In this document: piece by piece, positions 1-9,369 of the stretch | How the letters are laid out: each line of letters begins with the position of its first letter | Numbering within the stretch: the first letter of the stretch is position 1 | NCBI GenBank assembly: GCA_016709145.1 | Contig: JADJEK010000005.1 | Span: 248,001-312,000 of the forward strand | Origin: Planctomycetota bacterium | GTDB lineage: Bacteria > Planctomycetota > B15-G4 > JADJEK01 | DNA length: 64,000 nucleotides | Direction: 5' to 3' | Notes under the pieces: generated by a model | Databases searched by the model: none | What the model saw: the letters and a program-made list of their open reading frames with translations, nothing else | Told to the model about the DNA's origin: nothing | Position numbers and translations under genes: made by a program

Positions 1-2303
1 AAGTCCTCCGCCAACGTCGGGTCGACCTGCGCGGCTTGCATCACGGCGCCGGACTCACGATCGCGCAGGATCACGACGACGCTCGCTTGGCGCGGATCCA
101 CGCGCGTCGCGTGCCGCGACACGCGCGCGGCGCCGTCAGCCTCGCGACGATCGAGGAACGTCGTGAGTTCGGTCGTGATCGACTCCCACGTGCGCTCGCA
201 CGTGAGATCCATGCGCTCGTCGGTCGGCGTGAACGGCGCGCCGTCGGGCTCGATCGTCAGCGCCGCGCGCGCGACGTTGCGATGGACGACGACGCGGCTC
301 TTGCCGGGGAACAACACGCCGCGCTCGACCAACAGCACTTGGACGATCGCGTGCTCGAGCGCCGGTCCGAGCACGGCGACTTGCGCGTGGATGCCGTTGG
401 CGTCGGCCTTGGCCTCGATCGTGATCGCGTGATCCGAACCCCGCTGCAGCCGCGCGGTAGCGCTGACCTTGATCGCGTCGTACGCGTCCTGCTTGTCGCG
501 CGCACGCGCGGCGGGCGGCACCGCGACCACGCCGTCGATCGCGTGCGCGGTCTTCTCGGCGCCGGTCGCGCGCACGAAGCGCTCCCATTGGCGCAACCCG
601 AGCGGGTTCACGAGCGGCGTCAGCGCGATGTCGGGCACGTCGTATTCGACGAGCACGGCGTATTCGCGCCCGAAGTGGTCGCGCAGTCCGTCGCGCGCGA
701 GCGCGATGCCGATCTGGCCCTCGAAGTGCGCGTTCGTGAACCACTCGATCAGGACAGTGCGGCTCGGCTTCGCGTTCTCGTCGGGGCGGAACTTGGTCGC
801 GACGCCGAAACCTTCGACCTTGCCCTCGATGAGCTTCTCGATCGCGTCGACCGAGAAATCCTCGGCGTCCTCGATCTTCGGCTGCACCCGCTCGAGCCCC
901 GCGATCGCTTCGGCACCGCTGTCGGGCGAGAGCAACGCTTGCAGGTAGCGCGAGTACGCGCGGCCGAAGCGACCGTCCTGTTCGTAGCAGCGCGCGAGGT
1001 CGAGGTTCAGCGGGCCGTCGTCGGGCAAGCCGAACGCGGCCGACAGCAGATGCTTCCAGGCTTCGCGCGTGCGTTGCTGCTCGAGCAGGATCGAGCCCAT
1101 GCGCGCGTGGAGCTTGTGCACCGAGTCGGGATAGCGGTCGTCGCGTCCCGCGGCGAGCCCGAGCTCGGCGGCCGTCAACGCGTCGTTCGCGCGACCGGCC
1201 TGCTGCATCGTCTGCATGAGTTCGAGAGCACCGGTCGCTTTGAGATCGGCCGGCCGCGAAGCGTGCACGAACTCCATGGCCTTCTTCAGCGTGGCCGGTC
1301 CGGCGTCTTCGTCGAGCCGCAGCTCCAGCAGACGCTGCGCGGCCTCGGGCGCGAGTCGCGCGCCGGCGTGCGCTTCGAGCCATTGCGTCAACGCGCCGCC
1401 GTCGCCTTGCTCGCGCGCGCGGAAGTACTCGAGGTCCTCGTGCGGGAAGGCCGCGGGCGCCGTGTTCGTCCAGCGCGACGTGCGATTCACGCGATCGACT
1501 TCGACGCGGAAATGGCGCAACACGTTCTGCCCGAGCACGCCGAACACGCCATCGGCGTGCGTGTGCGGCACGCGCTCGGGGCGGAACGCGACGAACGGCG
1601 CGAGGTCGATGCCACCGACCACGACGGGTCCGACGTCGCCGGCCGGATGACCGAGTTCGTCGGCGAGGTCGGAGTCGACCCACGAGTCGTACTTCGCCGT
1701 GCCGAGCGCGATCGCGCCGCCGCGGCGGTCGCCGTACGCGACGGGGAACCACACCAGATCGTTGAACACCGTGATCGGCACCACGGTCGTGCCGTCGATC
1801 GCGGGCGGCGGCTCACGCGTCGGTTGGCGCGGCGCGCTGAACTCGACGAAACCGGCGGCGAGGTCGAACGTGACGTGGTAGCGCGACAGCAACCGCGCGC
1901 CGATCGTGCCGACGACGGCGTTCTCGCCGAGCTCTTTGCTGTACCACTTCGTGAACCGCTCGAACGCCTTGTCGTCCGCGAGTTCACGGTGCGCGACCTC
2001 GAACTCGATGTCGGGCAACAAGACTTTGATCGGCGTCGCGCTGCCGTCCTCGGCCTCGGCTTCGATGCCGGCGGCCGCGCGGTTGTGCATCGTCAGTTCG
2101 CACGGCGCTTCGTAGTCGAGGAACAGATTGGCCGCGATGCGCTTCTTCGCCGAGATCTGGCACGGCACCACGAGGCGCCCGGCGACGATCGAGACCGGGA
2201 CGCGCGCGACCTGGTCTTGGGCGAGGCCGCGGGAGGACACGATCGCGGCGAACGCGAACGCGACGACGCATCGACGAAGGCGAAGCGAGGGGGACGACGA
2301 CAC
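1..2303 (-). CDS. Secreted retropepsin-like protein with degenerate active sites (3' end outside the window)
   Basis: The frame opens with GTG at 2303 and runs through the left edge without a stop (767 codons visible). The first ~30 residues form a signal peptide (hydrophobic VVAFAFAAIV, ending GLAQ). Two retropepsin-like halves follow. The typical C-terminal half-motifs are visible (VGTIGARLLSRYHVTFD near residue 120-140, GVFGVLGQNVLRHFRVEVD near 255-275), but the catalytic DTG is not: the matching places read LDYEAP and LGTAKY. A helical, TPR-like region follows. Near residue 510 comes a thioredoxin-like stretch (VLIEWFTNAHFEG, then RQWERF) that recalls DUF1223, with no Cys pair where the redox motif would sit. 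The product is probably an exported or periplasmic binding protein rather than an active protease. The domain assignment is my reading of motifs. It is followed upstream, in the same orientation, by the TGA-containing gene at 2361-3557, so the two may be co-transcribed. Confidence 0.75.
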   Translation of the reverse strand, partial: MSSSPSLRLRRCVVAFAFAAIVSSRGLAQDQVARVPVSIVAGRLVVPCQISAKKRIAANLFLDYEAPCELTMHNRAAAGIEAEAEDGSATPIKVLLPDIEFEVAHRELADDKAFERFTKWYSKELGENAVVGTIGARLLSRYHVTFDLAAGFVEFSAPRQPTREPPPAIDGTTVVPITVFNDLVWFPVAYGDRRGGAIALGTAKYDSWVDSDLADELGHPAGDVGPVVVGGIDLAPFVAFRPERVPHTHADGVFGVLGQNVLRHFRVEVDRVNRTSRWTNTAPAAFPHEDLEYFRAREQGDGGALTQWLEAHAGARLAPEAAQRLLELRLDEDAGPATLKKAMEFVHASRPADLKATGALELMQTMQQAGRANDALTAAELGLAAGRDDRYPDSVHKLHARMGSILLEQQRTREAWKHLLSAAFGLPDDGPLNLDLARCYEQDGRFGRAYSRYLQALLSPDSGAEAIAGLERVQPKIEDAEDFSVDAIEKLIEGKVEGFGVATKFRPDENAKPSRTVLIEWFTNAHFEGQIGIALARDGLRDHFGREYAVLVEYDVPDIALTPLVNPLGLRQWERFVRATGAEKTAHAIDGVVAVPPAARARDKQDAYDAIKVSATARLQRGSDHAITIEAKADANGIHAQVAVLGPALEHAIVQVLLVERGVLFPGKSRVVVHRNVARAALTIEPDGAPFTPTDERMDLTCERTWESITTELTTFLDRREADGAARVSRHATRVDPRQASVVVILRDRESGAVMQAAQVDPTLAED

Positions 2304-2360
2304 CAGAACACTCGATTCGACGAAGAGCGGCCTACGGAAGCGATGCGCGCGGGAGCCGGG

Positions 2361-3557
2361 TCATTCCTCGGTGGGAGGCAACTCCGTTCCGGCGGGGCGC
2401 GGGCTCAGCGCGGCGGCGCGCGACGTGCCCTTCACTTCACCGAACGCCCAGTTCTCCGCGGTCATCGTGATGTCCAGATCCACGTTTCCCGGCACGCGCA
2501 CGGCGACCGGATTGAAGCCGATGCTTCAGCAGTTGCCGGGGAACTTGACCCACAGGATGGGTTCGGGAGCCGTCCGCGGCTTGATCGCGAACGTCGGCGA
2601 CGCGCCGAGCGGCATGAAGTCGACGTACTCCTCGCCGAGTCGGCCGTAGTACCAGATGTCCCACGGCGTGAAGCCGATCTGATCGCCGTCGCGCTGCGCC
2701 GCGAACTCGGCGGTGACCGGACCGCCCCACGCGACTTCGAGCTTCGCGTCGGCCGCGACGACGAGCGGCTTCGCGTGGCCGGCGCGCACCGTGGCGCGCG
2801 ATTCGCCGAGCACGATGCGCCCGGCTTCGAGTCGATACTCGCCGGCGGGGACTTTCATGCCGGCCTTCGCGCGCGCGGCGTCGAACGAGTACGCGCCATC
2901 GGTGCTGCGCACGATCGCGGCGTCGAGCTTGGCCTTGCAGGTGAAGCCGCTGCGCAGGTCGAGCGTTCCGGTGGCGCCGGTGAACGGCGCGACGTCCAGG
3001 CTCGAGCCGTCGGCGGCGACTTCGATCGAGACCAAGCGATCCCCGATGGCGACGACCTTCGACAGGTAGCTCGCGACGATCGACTTACCGACGATCATCG
3101 CGTCGACGCCGTAGTCGTCGAACCGACCGTTCAGGTTCTGGTCGAACACCTGGATCGCGACGCCGTCGATCTGGCCGACCATCGCGCTGCCGCACGAGTA
3201 CGTCCACGGTTCGCCGGGCTCGCGCTTCAAGCGCGCCGAGTACGCCAGCGAGCGGCCGTCCGTCGCGGTGCGTGCCAGCGTGACGAATCCCGTCTCGCCT
3301 TCGACCAGTGCTTCGCACGTCCCGTCGCCGTCGAGGTCGACGCGCAGTCGGTCTCCTTCCAGCGTCGTCGTGAAGCGCTCGCTTCCGCCATGCGGCACGG
3401 CGAAGCCGGCGCCGACCTCGGCGAAGCGCTCCTGCGGCAGCAGCAGTTCGAACGTGCGGTACGCCTTCGGCTCGAGCGGGACGGTCGTCCCGTCCGCGGC
3501 GGATGCGCTGCCGCAAATCGTGAGCAGGAACAGGACACAGGCGCTCGACGTCGTCAT
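2361..3557 (-). CDS. Secreted protein with in-frame TGA; candidate selenoprotein (Cys-Sec)
   Basis: ATG at 3557 opens a 343-codon frame with a clear signal peptide (MTTSSACVLFLLTICGSASA). It has a beta-rich body with an EF-like DQNLNGRFDDYG segment. At 2526-2528 the frame meets TGA directly after a Cys codon (context FPGNC-TGA-SIGFNPVAV). The same frame then continues for 54 codons with the genome's GC3 bias and sensible protein sequence (for example DLDITMTAENWAFGEVKG), ending at TGA 2361-2363. Readthrough as selenocysteine would give a 398-residue protein with a Cys-Sec pair at 343-344. Downstream of the TGA there is a GGTC at +21 to +24 and a weak 4-bp CGGC/GCCG stem. This is reminiscent of a bacterial SECIS but not a well-formed one. 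Alternatives are a nonsense mutation or a base error. Other genes here end in TGA, so general reassignment is unlikely. I do not recognise the family. Confidence 0.7.
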
Positions 3558-3693
3558 GACGGGCTCCGTGATCGCGGGCTCGAACCAGTGCGTGCGGCCG
3601 TGGCGGGCCGGATGTGCGGAACGCTAACCCGCCCTCACGGGCGGAGCCACGGTTCATTCCCCGTCGATCGGGGTTTTGTCGCGATCGACCGTT

Positions 3694-4605
3694 TCACCAG
3701 CGCCGCTGGAGCACGAGTCCGAGTCCGAGGAACAGACAGACCGCCGTCAGCACCAACTCGGGCTGGAACCGCTCGCCGAGCACGATCCGACTCGCGACCG
3801 CCGTGATGACGGGCTGCATGTAGATGAAGAAGGCCGTGGTCGACGCGGGCACGCGCGCCAACGCGTAGCCGTTGAACAGGTACGCGATGACCGTCGGGAA
3901 CAGCACGGCGTAGCCGATCGCGAGCCAGGCTTTTTCCGCACCGTCCCAGGCCGGGGCGACGTCGACGCCGTGCCCGAACCAGAACACGCTCGGCAACGAC
4001 AATGCGTAGATCCACGCGACGAAGACGAGGGCCGGCGTGCGCTCGAGCAGCCGCTTCGCGAACACGAGGTACAGCGAGTACGCAATCGCGTTGGCGAACA
4101 TCAGCGCGTTGCCGAACGCGTGCGCGCTCAGCGTCGCCGAGCCGTCGGCGGCTCGCGCGAGGAACAACGGCGCCGAGCCCCCCATCGCGATCAGGATGCC
4201 GACGGCGCGCACGCGATTCATGCGCTCGCGCCGCAACAACACGGCGATTCCATAGGTCAGCACGGGGATCAGACACATCACGAGGCCCGAGTGGATCGGC
4301 GTCGAGCGCACCAATCCCTCGAGGAACAGTCCTTGGTTCAGCGCGACGCCGAGCCACGAACACCCGACGAAATGCCACAGATCCTCACGGCGGATCCACG
4401 CCGCGCGACCATGCACGGCGAACGCCAGCGCCAGCAGGATCGCGCTGCCCCCCGTGATGCGCCAGAACGCGACCGCCGACGGCGCGAACCGCTGGAACGC
4501 GAACGCCGCGAAGATCGGGAACAACGCAAAGCAGAACTGGACCACGACCAGCGCGGCGATGCCGCGATGGACTTCGCGGCGAGCGGATGGGGACGGCGCG
4601 AGCAT
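3694..4605 (-). CDS. DMT/EamA-family transporter
   Basis: The product is a 303-residue integral membrane protein with about ten hydrophobic segments arranged as two EamA repeats. The first begins near residue 15 (ALVVVQFCFALFPIFAAFAF) and the second near 155 (AHAFGNALMFANAIAYSLYL). The C-terminal repeat carries the typical PVITAVASRIVLGERF segment followed by a last membrane helix and a short basic tail. Such proteins are inner-membrane exporters or permeases of small metabolites; the substrate cannot be read from sequence. An upstream in-frame ATG at 4830 would add 75 polar residues without family character. I therefore start at the ATG at 4605, which gives the usual family length, although no strong Shine-Dalgarno precedes it. 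Confidence 0.85.
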   Translation of the reverse strand: MLAPSPSARREVHRGIAALVVVQFCFALFPIFAAFAFQRFAPSAVAFWRITGGSAILLALAFAVHGRAAWIRREDLWHFVGCSWLGVALNQGLFLEGLVRSTPIHSGLVMCLIPVLTYGIAVLLRRERMNRVRAVGILIAMGGSAPLFLARAADGSATLSAHAFGNALMFANAIAYSLYLVFAKRLLERTPALVFVAWIYALSLPSVFWFGHGVDVAPAWDGAEKAWLAIGYAVLFPTVIAYLFNGYALARVPASTTAFFIYMQPVITAVASRIVLGERFQPELVLTAVCLFLGLGLVLQRRW

Positions 4606-5036
4606 GTTGTGTTCGATCGTAGCGCGTAACTCCTGCTGTACGACGGTTCCGTACTTCGATCGTGGCTTGGTAGCTGACGTGCGGGAGGTTCCTCGAACGT
4701 GCATCGGTGAAAACACCGATGCCGACCACAATGGGGCATCCCCCCGGAAGTTCGGCAGACGCGCTACCGCAAGAGTTCCGAACAAGCCGCTGAAAGACAT
4801 CGAAGACCCGGCACGCAAGCTCAATTCCATCGTGTCCCGTCGCTTTGCAGCACTCCCCAGCTAGTCTCCATGTACTGCGGCGAGCGTGGGACACGCACGC
4901 ACATGGAACTGATGCGAAACTGGAGTGAATAGGCGCCTCGCAAACGCGCAGTCATCCGGGTTCTTCGGTTCGTGGTACCGCTGTGTGCCGTTCTAGTACC
5001 GCGCGTCTCAAGTTAACAAAAACTGGAGTGATTCTC
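4606..5036. other. Intergenic region between divergent genes, with one perfect hairpin
   Basis: This is 431 bp without a convincing gene, and its base composition is less GC-rich than its surroundings. It contains one perfect 9-bp stem at 4701-4722 (GCATCGGTG, AAAA loop, CACCGATGC) with no T-run after it on either strand. The stretch should hold the promoters of both the DMT transporter and the Gly-rich protein. I see no confident -10/-35 pair. Confidence 0.5.
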
Positions 5037-5813
5037 ATGCAGCCGATTCAAACGCGAATACTCGTGTTCCTCATCGTGGTTGCTGCGCTTGTCGGGTTGT
5101 TCGCACCCCATTCCGACGCCGGATGCGGTGGTTCCGCTACGCACGATCGCAGCGGCCTAGCCTACGGACCTGACTACCCTTGGGGGCAAGATGGAACCAC
5201 CGAACACCCGAGTGGATTTGACGGAAAGCCGGGGGATGAGAACAACCCAATCGGTGGAGATGGTGGCCATGCAAAACCGGGAACTGACGGCCATGGCGGC
5301 AATGGCGGTGATGGACATGGAAACTCGAAAGGTGGCAATGGCGGCAATGCATCCGGTGCGGGCACTGGCGGCAAGGGCGGCTGCGGGAGCGGAAGCGGGT
5401 CAGGGGGCAAAGGCGGAATTGGCGGCAATCGAGGTGGACCCGGTGGTGATGGTGGCGACGGCGGTTCGATCGGCGGCGGGGGCATGGGGGGCGGCGGCGG
5501 GAATAACGACGGTGGCACGGGTGGTTGGGGTGGAAACGGTGGGGAGGGTCACGGCGGCGCGGTCGGCGGCACGGGTGGTGGCGGCGGAAACGGTGCCAAC
5601 GGAGGCAATGCAGGCAACGGTGGAAACGGCACCGGAGCATCGAATGGCGGAACGGGGGGTACCGGTGGGAATGGGACAGGTACCGGCAACGGTGGAAATG
5701 CGGGAAGTGGAGGGAACGCGACAGGTTCAGGTGTCGGGGGGGCACCCGGTGGAGTCGGACAAGGAAGTCCGGATGGAACACCGGGAAGCTGGGGAAATCC
5801 GCACACCCCTTGA
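5037..5813 (+). CDS. Secreted glycine-rich repeat protein
   Basis: The ATG at 5037 is preceded by GGAG at 5025-5028 (8-nt spacing), which decides the start over an in-frame ATG at 4983. The 258-residue product has a signal peptide (QTRILVFLIVVAALVGLF, cleavage likely after SDA). A short acidic linker leads into about 180 residues of GGxGG-type repeats rich in Gly, Asn, Asp, Thr and Ser (GGNGGDGHGN, GGTGGTGGNGTG). The composition resembles mycobacterial PGRS and other extended surface glycine-rich proteins, but low complexity makes homology meaningless. It is probably an exported structural or matrix protein. Codon choice is visibly less GC3-biased than in neighbouring genes (many GGA and GGT codons), and the same holds for the next gene. 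Confidence 0.75.
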   Translation: MQPIQTRILVFLIVVAALVGLFAPHSDAGCGGSATHDRSGLAYGPDYPWGQDGTTEHPSGFDGKPGDENNPIGGDGGHAKPGTDGHGGNGGDGHGNSKGGNGGNASGAGTGGKGGCGSGSGSGGKGGIGGNRGGPGGDGGDGGSIGGGGMGGGGGNNDGGTGGWGGNGGEGHGGAVGGTGGGGGNGANGGNAGNGGNGTGASNGGTGGTGGNGTGTGNGGNAGSGGNATGSGVGGAPGGVGQGSPDGTPGSWGNPHTP

Positions 5814-6033
5814 GTCGACTCTAATGGGCGGCCCTGCATAATACTGGAGGCCGCTGCCGTCGGGATAGGCGCGGCTCTGCCGCGCTGCAAACTCTAGTCG
5901 GGCATCGAGACGAGGCTCAGTGCCCCGCAACTCCGACTCGCGACGGTCTTGGTGTCAGGAGAATGCTCGTGGGTCTTGGAAATGCCGTCGCAACATTCCC
6001 CGACTGAAATTCGGAGGCGGACTGATCTCACAT

Positions 6034-6705
6034 ATGCGAACCCTCTATCTATGCGCTGTCATGTCTGGAGTCGCATGCGTCGTGTGGATTCTTATGATCT
6101 TGAGTGGGGATTCCAAGAATGCGCGCACGCCCACCCCGATACCCGAGAAGCCGCCGAACTTGCTCACGAGTGACACAGCCTCGGGTGATGTCGCTCGCGA
6201 TCTGAGTCGTCGTGAGTCCAAGCCCGACGCCGAGGGCGCCCCGCCGAGCTCGACTTCGCCATCCATCTCGCGCCAGATCGAGATCGATGGTCGGACATAT
6301 CTCGAGATTCGAACCGGCTCGCAACGCCGACTTTTCTATCAGTCCGGGAGCCTCTTTTCGGAAGGGACGTGGATCGACGACAAGCGCGAAGGAACACACT
6401 CTGAATGGTACGCGGACGGCACGCCCTGGACGATCGAGCAGTGGTCGTCCGGTGTTCGTTCCGGACTGCACATTGCGCACCACAGAAACGGAACGGTCGC
6501 CGAAGAGGGGAATTACTACTATGGCTATCGAAACGGTCAATGGCAAACGTATTACGAGAGCGGGCAGTTACAGTCCGTGGGCCAGTGGGCCCCTCGTTCG
6601 GGGAATCGACAAGTGCGGGTCGGCCTGTGGCAGTACTGGCACTCGAACGGCACGCGGGACGATGCGCAAACCGGCATCTACATAGATGGTGAACTGTCCA
6701 AGTGA
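6034..6705 (+). CDS. Membrane-anchored YwqK-like (MORN_2) repeat protein
   Basis: The protein has 223 residues. An N-terminal membrane segment (LYLCAVMSGVACVVWILMIL) is followed by a Pro/Ser-rich linker to about residue 90. After that come repeats of the YwqK/MORN_2 type: GSLFSEGTWIDDKREGTHSEW, DGTPWTIEQWSSGVRSG, NGTVAEEGNYYYGYRNGQW and SGQLQSVGQW. These short repeats form beta-hairpins in proteins often annotated as YwqK-family antitoxins. No toxin partner is adjacent, so I would not call it an antitoxin. I start at the ATG at 6034, just before the membrane segment; GGAGG at 6013-6017 is rather far for a ribosome-binding site. Weak GC3 bias, as in the Gly-rich gene, suggests shared recent acquisition. 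Confidence 0.7.
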   Translation: MRTLYLCAVMSGVACVVWILMILSGDSKNARTPTPIPEKPPNLLTSDTASGDVARDLSRRESKPDAEGAPPSSTSPSISRQIEIDGRTYLEIRTGSQRRLFYQSGSLFSEGTWIDDKREGTHSEWYADGTPWTIEQWSSGVRSGLHIAHHRNGTVAEEGNYYYGYRNGQWQTYYESGQLQSVGQWAPRSGNRQVRVGLWQYWHSNGTRDDAQTGIYIDGELSK

Positions 6706-6903
6706 TCGCCGTTCGATGTCATACGGCGCAGGTGCGGACGCACGAGCATGACCGAATGCGCGATCGACGGTGCTCCAGCCGGAGAACGCGCGCAATGAGG
6801 GGACTGGCAGACGTCGCCAAAGCGCACGTTTCCCGGGCGAATGCAGGATTTACTCGGACGGTGTTCGGTTGTCAGCCAGTCCAAGAGGTGAAGGCCTGCC
6901 GCC

Positions 6904-9369
6904 TCACGGGCAGACGTCGATCTCCAATCCGTTCGACGCTTTCATGATCCCGAGGCCGTCCTGGCTCAGCGCCTGCAGGTAGATCTTCGCGCCCGCGATC
7001 CCCGGATCGGCCGGCAACGTGCCCGGTAGCGTGATCGTGCCGGCGACGTCGGTGACGAGGTTCGCCGTCAGCAGGATCGAGTTCACGAGCAGCACGTTCG
7101 TCGTCGCCGGGATCGGCAGGTGCTGCGCGCCGGTGCCGATCATCAGCACGGCAGGCGCGGACGCTGGCGCGTTCGTGATCGACACCGTCATCGAGCCGCC
7201 GACTTGGACCGCGCCCGTCGCGGTGAGCGCGATCGAATGCGCGTTCGCGACCGGCTGGTCGTAGCGGCGCGCACCGCACCCGCCGGCGTTCAACGCCCCG
7301 GGTGTCGCGGCGACGAACGTCACGAGCTGCGCACCGCCGTCGAACAGCCGACCCGTCGAGACGTTGTCCTTCTGCGCGCCGAACACGACGTGATCGAGGA
7401 TGTCGGTGCCGTTGCTGCCGAGCAGCGCGACTTCTTCGCCGCCCTTCGACAGCTTGAAGCTCGCGTGCAGCGGGCCATCGAGCGGGTCTTCGTCGGCCCA
7501 GACCAACAGCGCCTGACCCGCGGGCAGTAGCGTTCCGGCCGGGAACGCCCATGGCGACGCGCCGTCGACGTCGTCGGTCAAGAACAGCCCGGAGAGGTCC
7601 AGCGTCGAGCCGCCAGCGTTGTAGATCTCGACCCAGTCCTCGAGCGTGCCGGTCTCGTCCAGCGCGCCGTTCGTGTTGCTCGCCATGAACTCGTTGATGC
7701 GCAGATCGGACGGGACCGCGGCGTTCGGGACCTTGAACGACGGGGCGTCGATCACGAAATCGGTCGGCGCGAACGTCTTCGAGCCGTTCGGCGCCTGGCA
7801 CTGCGCTTCGACGTAGTACTGGACGGTCGCCGCCGCGGGGAACGCGGGCAGCACGACTCCGTAGATCGAGTCGCCGGCGAGGCCGTCGCCGTGCGCGCCG
7901 TCGTCGAACATCGGCGCGGCGAGGTACTTGCCGATCGTGCGGTAGCGCAACGTGACGCCGGAAAGCGGCGTCTGTGCCGACGTCACGGTCGCCGTGAACG
8001 TCACCACGTCGTTCAGCGTCGGCGCGACCGGCGCGTGCGCGAGTGCGGTGACGACCGGGGCGACCTTGTTGATGTTCGCATCGTTCCACAGCGTGGTTTC
8101 GCGTGCGGCGATCAAGGGTTGCAAGCCGGTGTAGGTATTCGCCGTCGCGGTCAGGTTGTTCAAGAAGCTCGAATACGTATAGACGAGCTTGGTGTCGACC
8201 TGGATCTCGGAGTCGATCGACGCGCGCAGCGCGACGAACTGCGGCTGCAGCTTCGTCCAACTGAACTCCTCGTTCAGGATCGCGCGCACGTGGGCGTAGA
8301 AGTCCTCGCGATATTGCGTCGGGACGACGAGCTTCGACAGCAGCGGCCGGTTGACGTTCGTGTCTTGATACGTCGCCGCCATCTTGCCGACGTAGTTCGA
8401 CGCGCCCGGGTTGCCGCTGAACTGCCACACGAACGCGCCGAAGCTCATGTTGAGGTCCCACGGGATCGTGCTGCTCAAGCCGTGGTACGGGTCGTTGTAG
8501 ACGTAGTAGTTCTGGCCGTAGCCCGTGTAGCTGTCGAGGTTCGCGAGCACGCTGTTCAGCGCGACCATGTACAGCGCGCACTGGACGTCGAGTTCGTCCT
8601 CGAGCGCGTCCTTCAAGCTCGCGGGCGCCGTGTTGTTCAGCACGTTCGTCAGTTGGATCAGGTCGTTCCACGGCGCCGGGGTGTTACCGCCCTTCCATTC
8701 GTAGGCGGCCTGGTACGTCGTCGGATTCGTGCCGAGGTAGCGCAACGCCATGTCGTTCGTCGGCGGCGGCGAGCCGATCGTGTCGGGCCACGAGCCCTGG
8801 TCCTTCGTCTTGTATCGATTGCCGTCGCCGTCGCGGAAGAACTTGTCGACGAACTCGCCGCCGACCTGCTCGACGTTGACGTAGATGCCGTAGTTCACGC
8901 CGTTGATCAGCAGCTTGACGTAGTTCGCGCGCGACGCCGGAACGTACTTGCGGAAGATCCGGTACGCGACGACCTCGCGCAGGAAGCTCGGGTCACCCCA
9001 GCAGTTGTTGAGGATGATCTTGTCGTAGCCCATGACGTCCTGGCCGGAGACGGTGTGGTCGACGTCGATGTTGAACGGTTTCTTCGCGTTCGCCGGCGCG
9101 AGCCAGTAGCTCGAGTTGCCCTTGTAGCGAACGCCCACTCCGGGGTACGTGACGCCATCCACGATCAGGTCGGCCGGGATCACGGCCTCGAGCCCAGCCG
9201 CCTTGTTCTGCGTCAGCAGGGTCTGCCAGTTCGGCTGCGTGAAGTTCAGTTGGATCGTGCGGACGATCGTCTCGTCGTAGAAGTCCTGCGCGAGCGCTGG
9301 CGCCGCGAACACGCCGAGGGAAATGGCGACGAACGCGCTGAACACGCCACGGAGCGAGCGAAGGAGCAT
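6904..9369 (-). CDS. Secreted CotH-kinase-fold protein with lamin-tail domain and shared C-terminal module
   Basis: The protein has 821 residues; I start at the ATG at 9369, immediately before a signal peptide (LLRSLRGVFSAFVAISLGVFAAPALA). Residues ~30-420 match the CotH fold. VRYKGNSSYW and DKIILNNCWGDPSFLREVVAY are typical, as is the NVEQVGGEFVDKFF region and the late DLNMSF metal/nucleotide segment. CotH proteins are atypical kinases that phosphorylate secreted proteins in spores. A lamin-tail (LTD) beta-sandwich follows near residues 575-700 (LRINEFMASN, DWVEIYNAGGSTLDLSGLFL). The last ~115 residues are a module seen at the end of three other secreted proteins here, closing with IYLQALSQDG and SNGLEIDVCP. 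It is likely an extracellular surface protein; kinase activity is unproven. Confidence 0.88.
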   Translation of the reverse strand: MLLRSLRGVFSAFVAISLGVFAAPALAQDFYDETIVRTIQLNFTQPNWQTLLTQNKAAGLEAVIPADLIVDGVTYPGVGVRYKGNSSYWLAPANAKKPFNIDVDHTVSGQDVMGYDKIILNNCWGDPSFLREVVAYRIFRKYVPASRANYVKLLINGVNYGIYVNVEQVGGEFVDKFFRDGDGNRYKTKDQGSWPDTIGSPPPTNDMALRYLGTNPTTYQAAYEWKGGNTPAPWNDLIQLTNVLNNTAPASLKDALEDELDVQCALYMVALNSVLANLDSYTGYGQNYYVYNDPYHGLSSTIPWDLNMSFGAFVWQFSGNPGASNYVGKMAATYQDTNVNRPLLSKLVVPTQYREDFYAHVRAILNEEFSWTKLQPQFVALRASIDSEIQVDTKLVYTYSSFLNNLTATANTYTGLQPLIAARETTLWNDANINKVAPVVTALAHAPVAPTLNDVVTFTATVTSAQTPLSGVTLRYRTIGKYLAAPMFDDGAHGDGLAGDSIYGVVLPAFPAAATVQYYVEAQCQAPNGSKTFAPTDFVIDAPSFKVPNAAVPSDLRINEFMASNTNGALDETGTLEDWVEIYNAGGSTLDLSGLFLTDDVDGASPWAFPAGTLLPAGQALLVWADEDPLDGPLHASFKLSKGGEEVALLGSNGTDILDHVVFGAQKDNVSTGRLFDGGAQLVTFVAATPGALNAGGCGARRYDQPVANAHSIALTATGAVQVGGSMTVSITNAPASAPAVLMIGTGAQHLPIPATTNVLLVNSILLTANLVTDVAGTITLPGTLPADPGIAGAKIYLQALSQDGLGIMKASNGLEIDVCP

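Noticed and set aside
36..3806. 1256-codon open frame on the plus strand
   Set aside because: It is antisense to two genes with signal peptides and normal codon bias; its product is Arg/Ala/Asp-rich without domains. High GC keeps such frames open.
6034..6705. YwqK-type antitoxin of a toxin-antitoxin pair
   Set aside because: The repeats match, but no toxin gene adjoins; the neighbours are a Gly-rich protein and a convergent CotH gene.
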